A stretch of 64,000 bases of DNA, taken from positions 14,099,741 through 14,163,740 of the forward strand of contig OX336348.1 in NCBI GenBank assembly GCA_946902875.1, in the 5' to 3' direction. This stretch comes from Nematopogon swammerdamellus. Taxonomy: Eukaryota; Arthropoda; Insecta; Lepidoptera; Adelidae. Positions 61,801 through 64,000 of this stretch are shown in pieces. The first letter of the stretch is position 1; the number at the start of each line of letters is the position of its first letter. The position numbers and the translations under genes were made by a program. Under the pieces are notes generated by a model that worked only from the letters and a program-made list of their open reading frames with translations, did not search any database and had not been told where the DNA came from.

Positions 61801-63438
61801 ACACGGAGACTCGACTCCGCGCCGCCGCGACCATCTTCGCAGGCGTCGCAGTGTGTGTGCACGCACATACAGTGTCTATACTGCCCTCATAAGTAAAAAT
61901 GTAGCCGCCCACACGGAGACTCGACTCCGCGCCGCCGCGACCATCTTCGCAGGCGTCGCAGTGTGTGTGCACGCACATACAGTGTCTATACTGCCCTCAT
62001 AAGTAAAAATGTAGCCGCCCACACGGAGACTCGACTCCGCGCCGCCGCGACCATCTTCGCAGGCGTCGCAGTGTGTGTGCACGCACATACAGTGTCTATA
62101 CTGCCCTCATAAGTAAAAATGTAGCCGCCCACACGGAGACTCGACTCCGCGCCGCCGCGACCATCTTCGCAGGCGTCGCAGTGTGTGTGCACGCACATAC
62201 AGTGTCTATACTGCCCTCATAAGTAAAAATGTAGCCGCCCACACGGAGACTCGACTCCGCGCCGCCGCGACCATCTTCGCAGGCGTCGCAGTGTGTGTGC
62301 ACGCACATACAGTGTCTATACTGCCCTCATAAGTAAAAATGTAGCCGCCCACACGGAGACTCGACTCCGCGCCGCCGCGACCATCTTCGCAGGCGTCGCA
62401 GTGTGTGTGCACGCACATACAGTGTCTATACTGCCCTCATAAGTAAAAATGTAGCCGCCCACACGGAGACTCGACTCCGCGCCGCCGCGACCATCTTCGC
62501 AGGCGTCGCAGTGTGTGTGCACGCACATACAGTGTCTATACTGCCCTCATAAGTAAAAATGTAGCCGCCCACACGGAGACTCGACTCCGCGCCGCCGCGA
62601 CCATCTTCGCAGGCGTCGCAGTGTGTGGGCACGCACATACAGTGTCTATACTGCCCTCATAAGTAAAAATGTAGCCGCCCACACGGAGACTCGACTCCGC
62701 GCCGCCGCGACCATCTTCGCAGGCGTCGCAGTGTGTGGGCACGCACATACAGTGTCTATACTGCCCTCATAAGTAAAAATGTAGCCGCCCACACGGAGAC
62801 TCGACTCCGCGCCGCCGCGACCATCTTCGCAGGCGTCGCAGTGTGTGGGCACGCACATACAGTGTCTATACTGCCCTCATAAGTAAAAATGTAGCCGCCC
62901 ACACGGAGACTCGACTCCGCGCCGCCGCGACCATCTTCGCAGGCGTCGCAGTGTGTGTGCACGCACATACAGTGTCTATACTGCCCTCATAAGTAAAAAT
63001 GTAGCCGCCCACACGGAGACTCGACTCCGCGCCGCCGCGACCATCTTCGCAGGCGTCGCAGTGTGTGGGCACGCACATACAGTGTCTATACTGCCCTCAT
63101 AAGTAAAAATGTAGCCGCCCACACGGAGACTCGACTCCGCGCCGCCGCGACCATCTTCGCAGGCGTCGCAGTGTGTGGGCACGCACATACAGTGTCTATA
63201 CTGCCCTCATAAGTAAAAATGTAGCCGCCCACACGGAGACTCGACTCCGCGCCGCCGCGACCATCTTCGCAGGCGTCGCAGTGTGTGTGCACGCACATAC
63301 AGTGTCTATACTGCCCTCATAAGTAAAAATGTAGCCGCCCACACGGAGACTCGACTCCGCGCCGCCGCGACCATCTTCGCAGGCGTCGCAGTGTGTGGGC
63401 ACGCACATACAGTGTCTATACTGCCCTCATAAGTAAAA
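58817..63438. repeat. 110-bp satellite, 42 tandem copies
   Basis: Unit starts AAAAATGTAGCCGCCCACAC and includes GGAGACTCGACTCCGCGCCG and GTGTGTGTGCACGCACATAC. Copies start every 110 bases from 58821 to 63331. Almost all are identical; one has CACTG for CAGTG near 59980, and six of the last eight read GTGTGTGGGC. It contains short palindromic parts (GAGACTCGACTC; GTGCACGCAC). The repeated 70-codon minus-strand frames are artefacts. Confidence 0.97.
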
Positions 63439-63640
63439 GGACATTAACAACAAAAACCTAAACTCTCAGAAATAGCATAATAAGTCATTCAATGCCAAAT
63501 TTTGAATAGAAATTAACTTCTATATACCAATGTTTTTTATCCGAAAAATTCAATAAAAATATTCCTTCCTTGTGAATAGAAAATAAATAATATTGTTAAT
63601 TACTCTTAATTTCATTGAAAAAAAAATCAAGTTTAAAAAA
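63439..63640. other. AT-rich spacer
   Basis: AT-rich, no ORF, between the satellite and the second inverted-repeat element. Confidence 0.5.
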
Positions 63641-64000
63641 CTGTAACTCGACTATGGAAAAAAGTAACTATAATTAAAAAAACTAAAAAAAGTTTCAAAA
63701 CCTTTACCATAAATAAAATAAACTAAAAAGTAAGAAACAAGATATTTGGGCGCCATGGCAGTGCTTACTTCGGACGTTGCTATCATCGTCTTATTGGGTA
63801 AGAGCAGTCTTTTGATTTTCCTGTTTATTTAGTTTTATTGAAGTCTTCTGGCAGTTTCACATTAATAACGTTATAATTAAATTGAAATGCCGTAGTCGTG
63901 CGTTGTCAGCTATAAAAAAAATTATGCTTGATTGACGGCATCTCGTTGTTAATTTTGCGATCATGCTGAGGAAGGGGAAGAGAGGGAGTGAGGGAGTGAG
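63641..64000 (+). repeat. Second copy of the inverted-repeat element (cut by window end)
   Basis: AAACTGTAACTCGACTATGG onward matches 18260-18610 closely, through the left arm into the GAGTGAGGGAGTGAG centre. The right arm would lie beyond the window. Confidence 0.9.

Noticed and set aside
58763..63408. About 40 overlapping 70-codon minus-strand ORFs
   Set aside because: By-products of the 110-bp satellite; identical repeats, period not a multiple of three, no gene signals.
58817..63438. CRISPR-like array
   Set aside because: The whole 110-bp unit is repeated with no unique spacers, and the DNA is eukaryotic.

Overview
The window is nuclear DNA of an insect, most likely a moth (Lepidoptera, perhaps a noctuid). 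The evidence is a ZAD-C2H2 zinc-finger gene (an arthropod family), a PYROXD1-like last exon, spliced genes in a sea of transposons, SINE families built on 5S-rRNA-like and tRNA-like heads, and a short motif related to GCGAGCGAAGCCGCGGGC that recurs in moth repeats. There are no operons, ribosome binding sites or CRISPR arrays. Some of the predicted reading frames used here begin at GTG or TTG; where these looked eukaryotic I chose the ATG or splice site instead.

Host genes. (1) The last exon of a PYROXD1 orthologue (8741-8989, +); the rest of the gene must lie left of the window, across an intron of more than 8.7 kb full of transposons. (2) A complete ZAD-C2H2 gene on + in six exons: 34910-35053, 40019-40717, 42782-42883, 47789-47932, 53005-53127 and 57121-57228. 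All introns are phase 0 and the joined product is about 439 residues with a ZAD and six zinc fingers, three of them split by introns. Two of its exons have been amplified in tandem: exon 4 as 154-bp units and exon 5 as seven 162-bp units.

Mobile DNA. 1171-6673: an intact two-ORF RNase H-bearing non-LTR retrotransposon with a 15-bp target-site duplication (TSD). 7262-8690: a broken mariner, an RT scrap and a SINE. 12093-26714: a Ty3/gypsy element (CsRn1/Kabuki-like) with nearly identical LTRs, intact gag and pol, a textbook -1 frameshift signal and a small third ORF with a predicted membrane helix. It is split by two hAT-type elements (17951-23251, TSD GTGAACCC; 23369-26230, TSD TACGTAAG), which carry further inserts, a 68-bp tandem array and an 820-bp TATCC microsatellite. 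The gypsy element itself interrupts a decayed minus-strand coding sequence. 28863-32375: a third hAT (TSD CTGGCACG) holding a 5'-truncated Jockey-type LINE. 33854-34840 and 44160-47040: ends of LINEs with an R2-like C-terminal nuclease region, the second interrupted by another Jockey copy. 37061-38936, 41574-42012, 42305-42575, 49595-50378 and 50457-51114: inverted-repeat DNA elements. Three SINE families (here A, 5S-like; B, tRNA-like; C, a structured 85-bp head) are scattered throughout and share or swap modules.

58817-63438 is a satellite of 42 near-identical 110-bp units. The window ends in a second copy of the inverted-repeat element seen at 18255-19250. I found no clearly new multi-gene system. 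The strongest unusual signals are the double exon amplification in the zinc-finger gene, the gypsy frameshift signal and third ORF, the modular SINE C head, and a set of perfect small-loop hairpins that look like templated inverted duplications. All coordinates, alignments and identities were read by eye; none was computed.
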